Part shown: positions 39,988 to 49,284 of the stretch, one piece after another
How the letters are laid out: every line of letters begins with the position of its first letter
Position numbering within the stretch: position 1 is the first letter of the stretch
Assembly (NCBI GenBank): GCA_045537915.1
Contig: JAZSQK010000011.1
Coordinates: 70,654-134,653, forward strand
Direction of reading: 5' to 3'
Source of the DNA: SFWF01 sp045537915
GTDB taxonomy: Bacteria; Bacillota; Clostridia; Oscillospirales; Acutalibacteraceae
Length of the DNA: 64,000 nt
Notes under the pieces: generated by a model
Seen by the model: only the letters and a program-made list of their open reading frames with translations
Databases searched by the model: none
What the model was told of the DNA's origin: nothing
Made by a program: the position numbers and the translations under genes

Positions 39988-41811
39988 TTATATCTCACTC
40001 TCAATTATTTCGATGATTGAAGCCAAATCAAGATGGTTTAATTTAAGGGCCGCTTTTACCGACATACCCTTAATAAACTCCTCTTCTATTGCCGTTATGC
40101 GACAGGGTCTGCCAAGTCTTGCCGCAATATGCTCCGACACCGAGCCGTTTTTTATTCCTTCCTCAAAGAAAAGAAGCTTTTTATATTGGCTTAAGGTATC
40201 GATGAGTTTTTCACTTATCGGGAATATTTTGTTGAGCTTAATAAAGTCAACCTTTATACCCTTTGAATTAAACGCAGACTGCGCCTTTAGCATATCTGAG
40301 GAAAGTCTGCCGTATGAAACAACCGCTATTTTACCCTCATTTTTAAAAACTGTAAAATCGGCTTTAGAAAAATCGAAGCTTATTTCCTCTTTGCCTCTCG
40401 GATAGCGTATTGCGATCATCTTGTCGCTATCGGCAGATGTCCTTATAAGTCCCTCAAGTTCTTTATAGCTTGCGGGAGAATAAATTGTCATTCCCGGTAT
40501 GGAAGTAAGAAAGGCAACATCAAAAACGCCCTGATGGGTTTCCCCGTCCTCCCCTACTATTCCTGATCTGTCAACAAGAAAGCGCACAGGAAGCCCTTCT
40601 ATTGCGGTATCGTGTATTATTTCATCATACGCCCTTTGTAAAAAGGTGCTGTAAACCGCAAAATACGGCTTCATACCGCCCTTTGCCAGACCTGCGGCAA
40701 AGGTTGTGGCATACTCCTCGGCAATGCCGACATCAAAAAATCGTTCGGGATAGCGCTCTGAAAATTCCGAAAGTCCCGTTGAGCTGCCCATTGCCGCCGT
40801 AATTGCGCATATTTTACCGTCCTTTTCGGCAAGCTCGCAAAGGGTTTTGCCGCATATCTGCGAAAAATCAGTATTTGCCTTTATAACGCCATTATTTATA
40901 TCAAATGCCGAAACGCCGTGATAGTCAGACGGCTCGTTCTCGGCGAGGGCAAAGCCCTTTCCCTTAACCGTCATTGTGTGTACAATACAGGGCTTATCCA
41001 GACTTTTTGCTATCTGCAAAACATTCTCAAGCTCTTCTAAATCGTGACCGTCAACAGGACCTAAATATTTAAAGCCCAGTCCCTCAAACAAGCTGTCACG
41101 ATAGATAACATTTTTAAGTGCTCTTTTAAGCTTTGAAGCAAAACTGTAGAGTCCCCGTCCTATAAGGGGTATTTTTCTCAAAGCCCTTTGGGTTAACCCC
41201 TTGAATACATAATATCCGGGTTTTGTTCTTATCTTACTTAAATGGGCTGATACCGAGCCTACATTGCCCGATATTGACATTTTGTTATCATTGAGAACTA
41301 CAATAAAATTTTTTGAACTTGCGCCTATATTATTAAGCGCTTCGAGCGCAAGTCCGCCTGTCATAGCGCCGTCCCCGATTACCGCAACGCCAAAGCAATC
41401 CTTGCCCTGCAGTTTTTTGGCATTGTAAATACCGTAGGCCGCCGCAAGTGAATTACTGGCGTGGCCTGTTACAAAGGGATCGTGTTCACTTTCATCGGGA
41501 CGCATAAAACCCGACAAGCCGCCTTCGGTACGAATAGTACGAAAACGGTCGTAACGTCCGGTCAGCATTTTATGGGGATAGCACTGGTGCCCTACGTCGA
41601 AAATAATGGGGTCCTCCGGTGAGGAGAAAACCCTGTGCAGAGCGACTGTCAGTTCTACGATACCGAGATTTGATGCCAGATGCCCTCCGTTTTGAGAAAC
41701 GGTATTGATAAGTTCCTCCCGTATCTCCTCACAAAGAAGCTCTGCCTCTTTATTATTAAGTTTTTTAAGCTCCTCGGGACTGTTTATCTTTCCTAAATAT
41801 TTAAAATCCAA
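39988..41811 (-). CDS. dxs: 1-deoxy-D-xylulose-5-phosphate synthase
   Basis: A 607-residue thiamine-diphosphate enzyme that joins pyruvate and glyceraldehyde-3-phosphate as first step of the MEP isoprenoid pathway. Visible are VGHQCYPHKMLTGR, TGHASNSLAAAYG, the GDGAMTGGLALEALNN ThDP/Mg motif, the catalytic Glu in GIAEEYATTFAAG, and VDRSGIVGEDGETHQGVFD for the substrate site. The start was placed at the TTG at 41811 because AAGGAA lies upstream at suitable distance; an in-frame TTG at 41835 has no such site. It follows ispA by 64 bases, forming an isoprenoid block within the operon. Confidence 0.95.
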   Translation of the reverse strand: MDFKYLGKINSPEELKKLNNKEAELLCEEIREELINTVSQNGGHLASNLGIVELTVALHRVFSSPEDPIIFDVGHQCYPHKMLTGRYDRFRTIRTEGGLSGFMRPDESEHDPFVTGHASNSLAAAYGIYNAKKLQGKDCFGVAVIGDGAMTGGLALEALNNIGASSKNFIVVLNDNKMSISGNVGSVSAHLSKIRTKPGYYVFKGLTQRALRKIPLIGRGLYSFASKLKRALKNVIYRDSLFEGLGFKYLGPVDGHDLEELENVLQIAKSLDKPCIVHTMTVKGKGFALAENEPSDYHGVSAFDINNGVIKANTDFSQICGKTLCELAEKDGKICAITAAMGSSTGLSEFSERYPERFFDVGIAEEYATTFAAGLAKGGMKPYFAVYSTFLQRAYDEIIHDTAIEGLPVRFLVDRSGIVGEDGETHQGVFDVAFLTSIPGMTIYSPASYKELEGLIRTSADSDKMIAIRYPRGKEEISFDFSKADFTVFKNEGKIAVVSYGRLSSDMLKAQSAFNSKGIKVDFIKLNKIFPISEKLIDTLSQYKKLLFFEEGIKNGSVSEHIAARLGRPCRITAIEEEFIKGMSVKAALKLNHLDLASIIEIIESEI

Positions 41812-41875
41812 AATATCAACTTTCCTTAACTGCAAACGCTACTAGCGTAAGCCTGATTTTAAAGCTAGATCTTAA

Positions 41876-42757
41876 CTAATAATCTCTGGTGCAAAGGTAA
41901 TCGGCAAGTTCCTCTAAATCCTTTGCATCTTGTCCGAAAATACTAAGGGCGGATTTTGCCCTTTTGGTAAGTAATTTAACCTCGGCTTTACACCTTTCTA
42001 TACCCAGAAGAGAAACAAAAGTAGATTTCTCATTATCGGTGTCACTGTGAAGCGGTTTGCCAAGTTTTTTCTCATCGCCTGTTATATCGAGAATATCGTC
42101 CATTATCTGAAAGGCTACTCCGACATTCTCGGCATACTCCTCTGCAGCCCTGAGCTGTTGGTCATCTGCTCCTGCCAGTGTACAGCCTATAAGACACGAA
42201 GCCTTTAAAAGAGCTCCTGTCTTAAGTGAGCAGATAAGCCTGACGGTTTCGATATCAATATCCTTCTTGCTTTCGCTTTCCAAATCGACCGTCTGTCCGC
42301 CTATCATTCCGTCAATTCCTGCATAATAAGCTAAAAGTCTTATTGCCTTAACTACACGCTCGGCAGGTATTCCCTCGGTATTTGCCGCAATTTCAAAAGC
42401 ATAGGTTAAAAGGGCGTCTCCCGCAAGAAGAGCGTTGGCTTCGCCAAACTTCTTGTGACAGGAGGGCCTTCCTCTTCTCATATCATCATCATCCATACAG
42501 GGAAGGTCGTCGTGGATAAGGGAATAGGTATGAATACACTCTATCGCAAGCTCAAAGTTTTGCGCCGCATCTTTCTTGCCACCGCAAAGGGTGTAAAATT
42601 GCTCCACAAGAAAGGGCCTAAGTCTTTTTCCGCCGTCTGACAGACTGTATTTCATAGCCTCAGCCACAATTTCATACTCTTTTCTGTTCTTTTCAAAGAT
42701 ACGGCTTATCTTATCCTCGAAAGAGGCTGCAAAGGCCTTAATCTTTTCCTCTATCAT
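41876..42757 (-). CDS. ispA: Polyprenyl synthetase (farnesyl/geranylgeranyl diphosphate synthase)
   Basis: A 293-residue trans-prenyltransferase. The two Asp-rich metal motifs are present: DDLPCMDDDDMRRGRPSCHKKFG for the first and QIMDDILDITGDEKKLGKP for the second. Lengths and the residues before the first motif (ECIHTYSLIHDDLP) fit a short-chain farnesyl diphosphate synthase. The start overlaps the xseB stop (ATGA), which is the conserved xseB-ispA pairing. It supplies allylic diphosphates for undecaprenol and quinones or other isoprenoids. Confidence 0.95.
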   Translation of the reverse strand: MIEEKIKAFAASFEDKISRIFEKNRKEYEIVAEAMKYSLSDGGKRLRPFLVEQFYTLCGGKKDAAQNFELAIECIHTYSLIHDDLPCMDDDDMRRGRPSCHKKFGEANALLAGDALLTYAFEIAANTEGIPAERVVKAIRLLAYYAGIDGMIGGQTVDLESESKKDIDIETVRLICSLKTGALLKASCLIGCTLAGADDQQLRAAEEYAENVGVAFQIMDDILDITGDEKKLGKPLHSDTDNEKSTFVSLLGIERCKAEVKLLTKRAKSALSIFGQDAKDLEELADYLCTRDY

Positions 42758-42957
42758 CCGATATCCTCCGCTTTGCCCTCTAATATCTCAATCTTGTGCT
42801 TTGCCTTTTCAAGCACCTCGTTACAGTATTTTGAAAGCTTGATTCCCTCTTCAAAAAGGGCTATTGATTCGTCGAGAGATACTTCACTGTTTTCGAGCCT
42901 TTCGGCAATCTGTTCAAGTTTAGTATACGCTTCTTCAAAGCTTATATTTTTATCCAT
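42754..42957 (-). CDS. xseB: Exodeoxyribonuclease VII small subunit
   Basis: A 67-residue helical protein with the family pattern SFEEAYTKLEQIAERLENSEVSLDESIALFEEGIKLSKYC. It pairs with XseA to form the single-strand-specific exonuclease VII. It starts two bases after xseA ends and overlaps ispA by four bases. Length is typical. Confidence 0.95.
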   Translation of the reverse strand: MDKNISFEEAYTKLEQIAERLENSEVSLDESIALFEEGIKLSKYCNEVLEKAKHKIEILEGKAEDIG

Positions 42958-42959
42958 TG

Positions 42960-44168
42960 TTATTCTCCTTTAATATCGGTTACGGTACACTCGGCACTTC
43001 CGTCGACAAATCTTAAATGTAAACTGTCACCAACCGTAACATCTTGGACGCTTTTTAGGGGCACACCCTCTTTGTCTGCCGCAAGATATCCTCTTGCCAT
43101 TGTTTTAAGGGGGCTTAATGAATCCAATTTTGCCGCCGTATAAACAAAGGCCTTTTCCTTTTGTGAAAGACTTTTTTCAAAGGAATTCTGTAGCCTCGTT
43201 TTCAGTTTTTGTATCATATCCGCACGGCTATCGGTCAGAAATTCTGTCGGCCTTTTAAACTGAACGGAAGCATTTATCGCCGAAAGCCTTGCATCACAAA
43301 GCGAAACTATTGCCCTTGTTCTCATTTTAAAAAGATTCTCATACCCCGCAACCGACCCCTTTATCTCCTCAATATCAGGAACGGCAAGTTCTGCCGCCGC
43401 AGAGGGTGTCGGAGCTCTCATATCAGCCACAAAGTCACAGATTGTAAAGTCGGTTTCGTGACCCACCGCAGATATAACGGGTATAGGACAATCGGCAATT
43501 TTTCTGGCCAGTTTCTCATCATTAAAGCACCAAAGGTCCTCTATTGAGCCGCCGCCTCTGCCGATTATAATAACATCGGCACCTGCCTTTTTTATTACCT
43601 CATCAAGAGCGCCAATAAGGCTTTTTGGCGCCTCTGCTCCCTGAACCAGAGCGGGACAAAGCACAACCCTTGACAGCGGCCATCTGCGTGAAAGGACATT
43701 GAAAATATCCCTTACTGCAGCGCCTGTATCGGAGGTTATAACGGCTACGGTGTTTGGGAATTTTGGAAGACTTTTCTTTCTGCTCTGCTCAAAAAGTCCT
43801 TCGGCATCAAGCTTTGATTTTATCTTTTCTAGGGCTGCCATCAGGTCGCCCTCGCCGTCAGGAATTATATCCTCTGCATAAAGCTGATAGGCTCCGTCAC
43901 GTTCAAAAACCGAAACTCTGCCCGAGCAAACCACCTTCATCCCGTCCTTAAGCTCACACTTAAGCCTTTGTGCATTTGATCTGAACATAACGCACTTGAT
44001 AGCAGAATTGGTGTCCTTCAGTGTAAAGTAGATATGTCCGCTCGAATAGTGCAGTTTATAATTTGATATTTCGCCGCTTACCCTGACAAAAGCCAGACGG
44101 TCGTCCGACTCGATAAGAGAGCGTATGTAAAGGTTCAGCTGACTGACGGTTATCTGTGTCGGCGTCAT
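42960..44168 (-). CDS. xseA: Exodeoxyribonuclease VII large subunit
   Basis: A 402-residue nuclease subunit. The N-terminal OB-fold is seen in VSGEISNYKLHYSSGHIYFTLKDTNSAIKCVMF. The catalytic domain shows VAVITSDTGAAVRDIFNVLSRRWP, VIIIGRGGGSIEDLWCFNDEKLAR and VISAVGHETDFTICDFVADMRAPTPSAAAE, all typical. A coiled-coil region for XseB binding follows. Its start shares a base region with the nusB stop. With XseB it degrades single-stranded DNA in repair. Confidence 0.96.
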   Translation of the reverse strand: MTPTQITVSQLNLYIRSLIESDDRLAFVRVSGEISNYKLHYSSGHIYFTLKDTNSAIKCVMFRSNAQRLKCELKDGMKVVCSGRVSVFERDGAYQLYAEDIIPDGEGDLMAALEKIKSKLDAEGLFEQSRKKSLPKFPNTVAVITSDTGAAVRDIFNVLSRRWPLSRVVLCPALVQGAEAPKSLIGALDEVIKKAGADVIIIGRGGGSIEDLWCFNDEKLARKIADCPIPVISAVGHETDFTICDFVADMRAPTPSAAAELAVPDIEEIKGSVAGYENLFKMRTRAIVSLCDARLSAINASVQFKRPTEFLTDSRADMIQKLKTRLQNSFEKSLSQKEKAFVYTAAKLDSLSPLKTMARGYLAADKEGVPLKSVQDVTVGDSLHLRFVDGSAECTVTDIKGE

Positions 44169-44563
44169 CAGTCTTTTTCTCTCAGATAAGAACCGAGGAT
44201 TCCGTTAACAAATGCCGCATCGTCCTGTGTTGCATATTTTTTCACAAGCTCGACAGCCTCATTTACCGATGCCGCTTCGGGAATATCGTCAAAATACATT
44301 ATCTCTGTAAGAGCCAGTCTTAATGCAGAGATCGCAACCCTCGAGATTCTCTGAAGGCTCCAGCCCTTTGCATATTTTGAAACGGTTTCATTCAGAACTT
44401 CAATATTTTCAAGAGCAGTTTCTACCGCTCTTGCGCAATACTCATCTTCGCAGTATGCACCGTTTTCCTTTTCTACCTCTAAAAGCTCATCTAGGCTTTC
44501 GTTTTTAAAGGTATTTTGAAACAGCAGCACAAATGCCTGTTCTCTTGCTTCTTTTCTTGTCAT
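44168..44563 (-). CDS. nusB: Transcription antitermination factor NusB
   Basis: A 131-residue all-helical RNA-binding protein used in rRNA antitermination. TRKEAREQAFVLLFQ at the N-terminus and the C-terminal SALRLALTEIMYFDDIPEAASVNEAVELVKKYATQDDAAFVNGILG are the family signatures. The ATG at 44563 has GAGAGGTG upstream, so the longer reading was rejected. It is the first gene of the ten-gene minus-strand operon and lies directly behind its promoter. Confidence 0.96.
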   Translation of the reverse strand: MTRKEAREQAFVLLFQNTFKNESLDELLEVEKENGAYCEDEYCARAVETALENIEVLNETVSKYAKGWSLQRISRVAISALRLALTEIMYFDDIPEAASVNEAVELVKKYATQDDAAFVNGILGSYLREKD

Positions 44564-44598
44564 AAGGCACCTCTCGTAAGGATATATATACACAGTAT

Positions 44599-44627
44599 AT
44601 AATATAATATTTTTATGCATATTTCAA
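44599..44627 (-). promoter_or_regulatory. Promoter for the nusB-to-tyrS operon
   Basis: On the minus strand TTGAAA (44622-44627) and TATTAT (44599-44604) are 17 bases apart, 36 bases before the nusB ATG. Confidence 0.65.
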
Positions 44628-44665
44628 GGATAATATGCATAAAATAGCATCATTTCATTTTTTTG

Positions 44666-44694
44666 TTGTAAAATGCCGAATCTTCTGTTATAAT
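44666..44694 (+). promoter_or_regulatory. Promoter for the DivIVA-domain gene
   Basis: TTGTAA (44666-44671) and a perfect TATAAT (44689-44694) are 17 bases apart. Confidence 0.65.
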
Positions 44695-44723
44695 GATTTA
44701 ACTGAATGTATCGGAGGTGCGTT

Positions 44724-45290
44724 ATGGCTGTTGAATTCAGGACAAGTTTTTTAGGCTTCAACCGTGATGATGTATTTGAATATGTGCATAAAAAGGATGC
44801 CGAAATGAAAATATTGTCGGCTTCTCTTAATGAAAAGATAACCGCTTTAAACGAGGAGCTTTCTAGTCTGAAGAACGATTTTAACGAGGCTCTTAAAAAT
44901 AATGTTGAACTCTCTTCAGAAAACAGCCGCCTTTCAGAAGAACTTAATGCTTTTAGGGAAAAGGCAGAAGAAATAGAATCCTTAAGCCGAAAGATAGGCA
45001 GACTTTATATGGTTTCGAAATCAAGCGCAAAGTCGATTGTAGACCGAGCCGAAGAAAATGCTGATATCATAAACGAGCAAACACGTCTTCGTCTTTCAAA
45101 TATTGAACAGACCGAGGATTCTCTGCGTGATATTACAAAGCAGATAGTTTCGGCTTCGCAGAAATTTGTAGACGACTTAAACTCGCTCGACTCTTCCCTC
45201 GCAAAAGCAAAGGCTGTAGTCAGCGGAAAAGAGTCTGAAAGGGTAAAAATCAGCGAAGACTTTGCTGAAATCTATGAAAAGTTAAGCTAA
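44724..45290 (+). CDS. DivIVA-domain coiled-coil protein
   Basis: A 188-residue cytoplasmic coiled-coil protein. The N-terminal FRTSFLGFNRDDVFEYVHKKD is the DivIVA/GpsB membrane-targeting motif with its exposed Phe and basic residues, and the rest is a heptad-rich helix (ITALNEELSSLKNDF, SRLSEELNAFREKAEEIESL) followed by a second helical part. Family members sit at curved membranes and guide division, growth or chromosome anchoring. It is shorter than DivIVA and longer than GpsB, so a precise role is not assigned. The ATG at 44724 is preceded by CGGAGGTG. It has its own promoter and terminator. Confidence 0.83.
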   Translation: MAVEFRTSFLGFNRDDVFEYVHKKDAEMKILSASLNEKITALNEELSSLKNDFNEALKNNVELSSENSRLSEELNAFREKAEEIESLSRKIGRLYMVSKSSAKSIVDRAEENADIINEQTRLRLSNIEQTEDSLRDITKQIVSASQKFVDDLNSLDSSLAKAKAVVSGKESERVKISEDFAEIYEKLS

Positions 45291-45303
45291 TAATACAAAT
45301 AAC

Positions 45304-45337
45304 AAACGGCAGATATTTCGGTATCTGCCGTTTTGCT
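45304..45337. terminator. Terminator between the DivIVA-domain gene and yfhO
   Basis: AAACGGCAGATA pairs with TATCTGCCGTTT around TTTCGG, with T-runs on the plus strand and A-rich flank for the minus strand. Confidence 0.9.
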
Positions 45338-45342
45338 TTTCA

Positions 45343-47844
45343 TTATTCGGTTTCTATGTCTTGGGTATCAGATTCCTCTTCATTCTCATACAGCTCTTCT
45401 ATCTGCTGATCTTGCCAAAGCTGGAGTAGCTCATCTCCCTCAGGGAAGCAGTCGGTCGGTTTTTTCTCCCTTATAAAAAGAAGAACATATGCCACCAGAA
45501 TAACGACCGATATTGCCGAAATTATAAGTCCTGTATCGAGCCCCGGTGTTTCGTACCTGAATTCGATATTGCTTATACCTTCTCCTACCGCTACAGCCAT
45601 AAAGCCGACATTTACCTTTTCTATCTCTGCCTTTTGGCCGTTAACATAGGCGGTCCAACCCTCTTCATAGGGAATTGAGAAAAAGACCAGAGTTCCCTCA
45701 TTCCTTTCGACTGTCGCACTAAAGCTGTTTTTACCTGTTTCAAAGAGGGTTGCGGCAGTGGCTCTTAACTCCTCGCAATCACGTTCCATTTCGTCGTCGG
45801 AAAAATATAAATACCTGTCATTTTTTTCATACTTTTCATCAAGGCTTTTAAACATATGTCGGTATTTTTCAATCTGTTCATCACTGAGCAGTATCGCTTT
45901 AAGGAGCATTTTTGCCTTGTTTGCATCCGAATAGTCCTTTATTTCCTCATAACTTACAAATGTGTCGTAGGAAAATCCGTAGGGTATATAGTTTTTATTT
46001 TCATATATCTTAAAGCCAACATCTTCTCCTATAAGCTCGTATCCGACCATTTTATTTTTTTCGGTTTCGGGGTTTGTAAAGCCTTCCCCATCTGCTCTTT
46101 GAAGCAGATATTTTACCGAAAGCAGAGGTCTTATGGGGTAAGAATCGGTGGTAGGTCTACTCGCCACACCTCTCTCCTCCCCGACAAATTCATAGAACTC
46201 GGTAACCGAGGAGGGTACTATAGAATGGAAGCAGTTTATGCTCGAGTATCCTAAAAACATTGCCGTATTATCTACTCCCGAATAAACGTCAATTCGGTAA
46301 TTATCCCTATCCTCTTCAAGCTGTATATCATTTTCTATAAGGTTATCTATCATCTCGGTATTGCTGTAGGAATGGCTCTTTCCCGAAGATATAAAGAAGT
46401 TTGCGTAGCCTATTGAGAATACTGCGACAAGAATAAGGGCGGTCTGCAAAAACCTGTTAAGGTTCTTCTTCCTTTGCCTTAAAGCAAAGCCCAATGCAAC
46501 AAGGGCTCCGATTGCGATAGCACAGGTTACGATAAACCTGACCACATACATCTGGTTTTCGGGATCGGTAAACAGGCCGATTACAAGCTCTGCGTCCTCA
46601 TTATCGGCATCAAACTGCGGGAAAAGACCTATAACCGCTGTTATAAGCAGGGTTATACCCGACACCCTTAAAAATGCCTTTTTCCATTCTATTCGGCTAT
46701 CCTCCACCGCCATAACGGTAGCAAGACACATCATAAGTATCGGCATATAAAACCATCTGGCATAATAGGCATCGTTAAAGGCGTAAAAAGCAGAATTAAG
46801 CACAGGTACAAAGGCCATTACCGCACAGGTAACAATTACCCTCTTGAGCCAACTCTTCTCTTTTGCGCCGCAATAAGCAAAAACGCCGACCATACTGAAT
46901 ACAGGCATCCATGCGCCAAGCGACGACCACTTGACATCTGCCTTGGGGAACATAACGGGACGTGCGGGAAGATCGGGCGGGAAGAAAAATATTTCAATGA
47001 TGTTAGCATAAATGCTTTCCTTACCGTAGAGTAAAGAATTCCAGCCGAGAGTAATATTATCTACCCTTGAGGAATCCGAGATAGCAAGGTATGACGGCAA
47101 AAGCATAAATGCCGCAAGGCCTATACCAAGCACCACCTCAAATACCGTCCAGAGTATTAGACTCCAATGAGGTCTTACTGCCTTCGATATCAGTCTTACG
47201 AACATATATATAACACCGAAAACCATCATTCCGACAAAGAAGAAATAGTTTGTAACGGCGCATATACAGACCATAAGCGCAAAAAATCCACGGCGTCTTT
47301 CGGTTATAAGATACTCAAAAGACAAAAGTAAAAGCGGGAAAAATATAAGCGGCTCGTGGAAATGATTGAAGAAGATATTATATACAGAAAAGCCCGAAAA
47401 GGCATAAAGCATTCCTCCAAGCTGTGCGCTCAAAGGATTTTTTGTAAATCTCGAAATGTAAAGGTGGGCAGTAAGGGCTGCACAACCGAATTTCAGGATA
47501 AGGAGGGGTCCTAAAAGATAAGGAACAAATGAATTCGGGAATGGTATTGTCAGCCAGAAAAACGGACTTCCGAGCAGATAGAAGGAATATGAGCCTATAA
47601 AATTTGCTCCGAGGTCGGTCGTAAAACTCCAGCCCATCTCCCCGTTTCGAACGGCATCGTGCGCCAACTGGTAGAAAGGTATCTGCTGAACATTAAAATC
47701 CCCAAAGAAAAGAAAATATCCGTCGTCCATTATCATATAGGGAATAAAGCAACAGGCCGCACAAAGCACCGCCGTCAAAAAGGTATTGAAAGGAGCCCAT
47801 CTGTCGTTTGGAAAAAGACTCTGTTTCCTCTGCGAAAAGGTCAT
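45343..47844 (-). CDS. YfhO-family multi-pass membrane protein (putative glycosyltransferase)
   Basis: An 833-residue integral membrane protein of the YfhO family. An N-terminal helix is followed by an extracytoplasmic loop with DGYFLFFGDFNVQQIPFYQ, where Asp residues correspond to the catalytic position of GT-C glycosyltransferases. About a dozen transmembrane helices follow to residue ~470, then a large outside domain with VNGQKAEIEKVNVGFMAVAV, then a final helix (ISAISVVILVAYVLLFI) and an acidic C-tail. YfhO proteins help glycosylate lipoteichoic acid in Bacilli; the substrate here is not known. It is monocistronic and shares an interlocked promoter region with yfbR. Confidence 0.87.
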   Translation of the reverse strand: MTFSQRKQSLFPNDRWAPFNTFLTAVLCAACCFIPYMIMDDGYFLFFGDFNVQQIPFYQLAHDAVRNGEMGWSFTTDLGANFIGSYSFYLLGSPFFWLTIPFPNSFVPYLLGPLLILKFGCAALTAHLYISRFTKNPLSAQLGGMLYAFSGFSVYNIFFNHFHEPLIFFPLLLLSFEYLITERRRGFFALMVCICAVTNYFFFVGMMVFGVIYMFVRLISKAVRPHWSLILWTVFEVVLGIGLAAFMLLPSYLAISDSSRVDNITLGWNSLLYGKESIYANIIEIFFFPPDLPARPVMFPKADVKWSSLGAWMPVFSMVGVFAYCGAKEKSWLKRVIVTCAVMAFVPVLNSAFYAFNDAYYARWFYMPILMMCLATVMAVEDSRIEWKKAFLRVSGITLLITAVIGLFPQFDADNEDAELVIGLFTDPENQMYVVRFIVTCAIAIGALVALGFALRQRKKNLNRFLQTALILVAVFSIGYANFFISSGKSHSYSNTEMIDNLIENDIQLEEDRDNYRIDVYSGVDNTAMFLGYSSINCFHSIVPSSVTEFYEFVGEERGVASRPTTDSYPIRPLLSVKYLLQRADGEGFTNPETEKNKMVGYELIGEDVGFKIYENKNYIPYGFSYDTFVSYEEIKDYSDANKAKMLLKAILLSDEQIEKYRHMFKSLDEKYEKNDRYLYFSDDEMERDCEELRATAATLFETGKNSFSATVERNEGTLVFFSIPYEEGWTAYVNGQKAEIEKVNVGFMAVAVGEGISNIEFRYETPGLDTGLIISAISVVILVAYVLLFIREKKPTDCFPEGDELLQLWQDQQIEELYENEEESDTQDIETE

Positions 47845-47878
47845 AGCTTCACCGCCCTCTTGTCCAATAAATTTCTAT

Positions 47879-47912
47879 TTGCTATTATAGCATTTAATGG
47901 TATAATAGTCAA
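47879..47912. promoter_or_regulatory. Interlocked divergent promoters of yfhO and yfbR-birA
   Basis: Plus strand: TTGCTA (47879-47884), 16 bases, TATAAT (47901-47906). Minus strand: TTGACT (47907-47912), 17 bases, TATAAT (47884-47889). The two elements occupy the same 34 bases, so both cannot be bound by RNA polymerase at once. Confidence 0.65.
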
Positions 47913-47939
47913 TGGAGAGCAAGGAAAGGAGTCCCTTTT

Positions 47940-48524
47940 ATGAAAAGCCATTTTTATGCCATACTATCCCGTATGAAAAGCATTAAGCGTTGGGGTCTTA
48001 TGCGCAACACAAGGGAAGAAAATTTAAGCGAACATTCTTTAGAGGTTGCCTTTATAGCCCACGCACTTGCGATTATCAACAACAAAAGACTTGGCGGTAA
48101 TATAAATCCCGAAAAAGCGGCTGTAGCCGCTATGTTTCACGATACTTCGGAGATAATTACAGGCGATCTCCCCACCCCCATAAAGTATCATAACCCCGAA
48201 ATCAAATCGGCATATAAGCACATAGAGGCGATTGCCACAGAAGAGCTTATCGATATGCTGCCCGAAGATTTCAGAGGAGAATTTGCCTCTATCTATGAGC
48301 CGGATGAAAGTATCGAGCGGATTGTTAAGGCTGCTGATAAAATTTCCGCTCTTATTAAGTGTATAGAAGAAAAGAATATGTCGAACAAGGAGTTTAAATC
48401 GGCCGAAGCTTCAACCAGAGCCGCTCTGAAAGAAATGAAAATGCCCGAGGTTGAAATATTCTTAGAAGAGTTTATTGACAGCTTTTCACTCACTCTTGAT
48501 GAGCAACGGCAGAGCGCAAAATGA
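47940..48524 (+). CDS. yfbR: HD-domain 5'-deoxynucleotidase (YfbR-like)
   Basis: A 194-residue HD-superfamily phosphohydrolase. The metal ligands are in LSEHSLEVAFIAHALAI (His), AAMFHDTSEIITGDLPTPIKYH (His-Asp) and VKAADKISALIKC (Asp). It matches YfbR, which removes phosphate from deoxynucleoside 5'-monophosphates. An AAAGGAG site lies seven bases before the ATG. Its stop overlaps the birA start (ATGA), so the two genes are coupled. Confidence 0.9.
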   Translation: MKSHFYAILSRMKSIKRWGLMRNTREENLSEHSLEVAFIAHALAIINNKRLGGNINPEKAAVAAMFHDTSEIITGDLPTPIKYHNPEIKSAYKHIEAIATEELIDMLPEDFRGEFASIYEPDESIERIVKAADKISALIKCIEEKNMSNKEFKSAEASTRAALKEMKMPEVEIFLEEFIDSFSLTLDEQRQSAK

Positions 48525-49264
48525 GTTTCGAGAATCTGAAAGTAATAAACTTTGACAGGGTCAATTCCACCAACACAAAGGCCAGAGAGTATGTTCTGGA
48601 CGGTGAAAACCTGCCTGCCCTCTTCATAGCAAATGAGCAGAGTGAAGGCAGAGGCAGACAGGGAAAAAGCTTCTATTCTCCAAAAGATACCGGGCTTTAT
48701 ATGACACTGGCTCTTTCTTTTGATGAGGCCTTAAAAAACAATATTACCCTCACCGCAGCAGTTTCGGTTGCCGCAGTACGAAGACTGTCAAAATATACCG
48801 AAAAGGTCCTTTCTATAAAATGGGTGAACGATATTCTCGCAGATGGAAAAAAGGTTGCGGGTATCCTCTGCGAAAGGGTTGCCGAGCCAAAAACTAATCT
48901 TGCTAAGGCGATTATTATCGGAATAGGAGTTAATCTTACCACGACGGTTTTTCCCGACGAAATTACCGCTTTGGCTACAAATTTATCGGAAAACCTGATT
49001 GATAAGCAAAGCCTTGCCCTTGATATCTCAAATGAGATTATCTCGGTCTTGTTTTGCGGCGACACTGACGCTTTGATGGATGAATACAGAAGCCTCAGCG
49101 CAGTTATAGACAAGGATATCTGGTACATTAAAAACGGTGTAAAATATGATGCCTTTGCAGAAGGCATTGATAGTTTTGGTGGTCTTGAAGTAATACACCC
49201 CGACGGCACAAAAGCCACCCTACGAAGCGGACAGATAACCTTAAGATTTAAGAAAACCGACTGA
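48521..49264 (+). CDS. birA: Biotin-[acetyl-CoA-carboxylase] ligase, catalytic domain only
   Basis: A 247-residue biotin protein ligase that attaches biotin via biotinyl-AMP. The N-terminal VINFDRVNSTNTKAREYV and the ATP/biotin loop NEQSEGRGRQGKSFYS are clear; IKWVNDILADGKKVAGILCE holds the catalytic Lys, and IIIGIGVNLT follows. A C-terminal SH3-like domain is present. The N-terminal DNA-binding domain of bifunctional BirA is missing, so it is the class I type and cannot repress transcription. It overlaps yfbR by four bases. Confidence 0.95.
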   Translation: MSFENLKVINFDRVNSTNTKAREYVLDGENLPALFIANEQSEGRGRQGKSFYSPKDTGLYMTLALSFDEALKNNITLTAAVSVAAVRRLSKYTEKVLSIKWVNDILADGKKVAGILCERVAEPKTNLAKAIIIGIGVNLTTTVFPDEITALATNLSENLIDKQSLALDISNEIISVLFCGDTDALMDEYRSLSAVIDKDIWYIKNGVKYDAFAEGIDSFGGLEVIHPDGTKATLRSGQITLRFKKTD

Positions 49265-49284
49265 TAACAGTCGGTTTTCTTTTT
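49253..49284. terminator. Bidirectional terminator between birA and rubrerythrin
   Basis: AAAACCGACTG pairs with CAGTCGGTTTT around ATAA and runs into T-rich sequence; the stem contains the birA stop codon. Confidence 0.9.
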
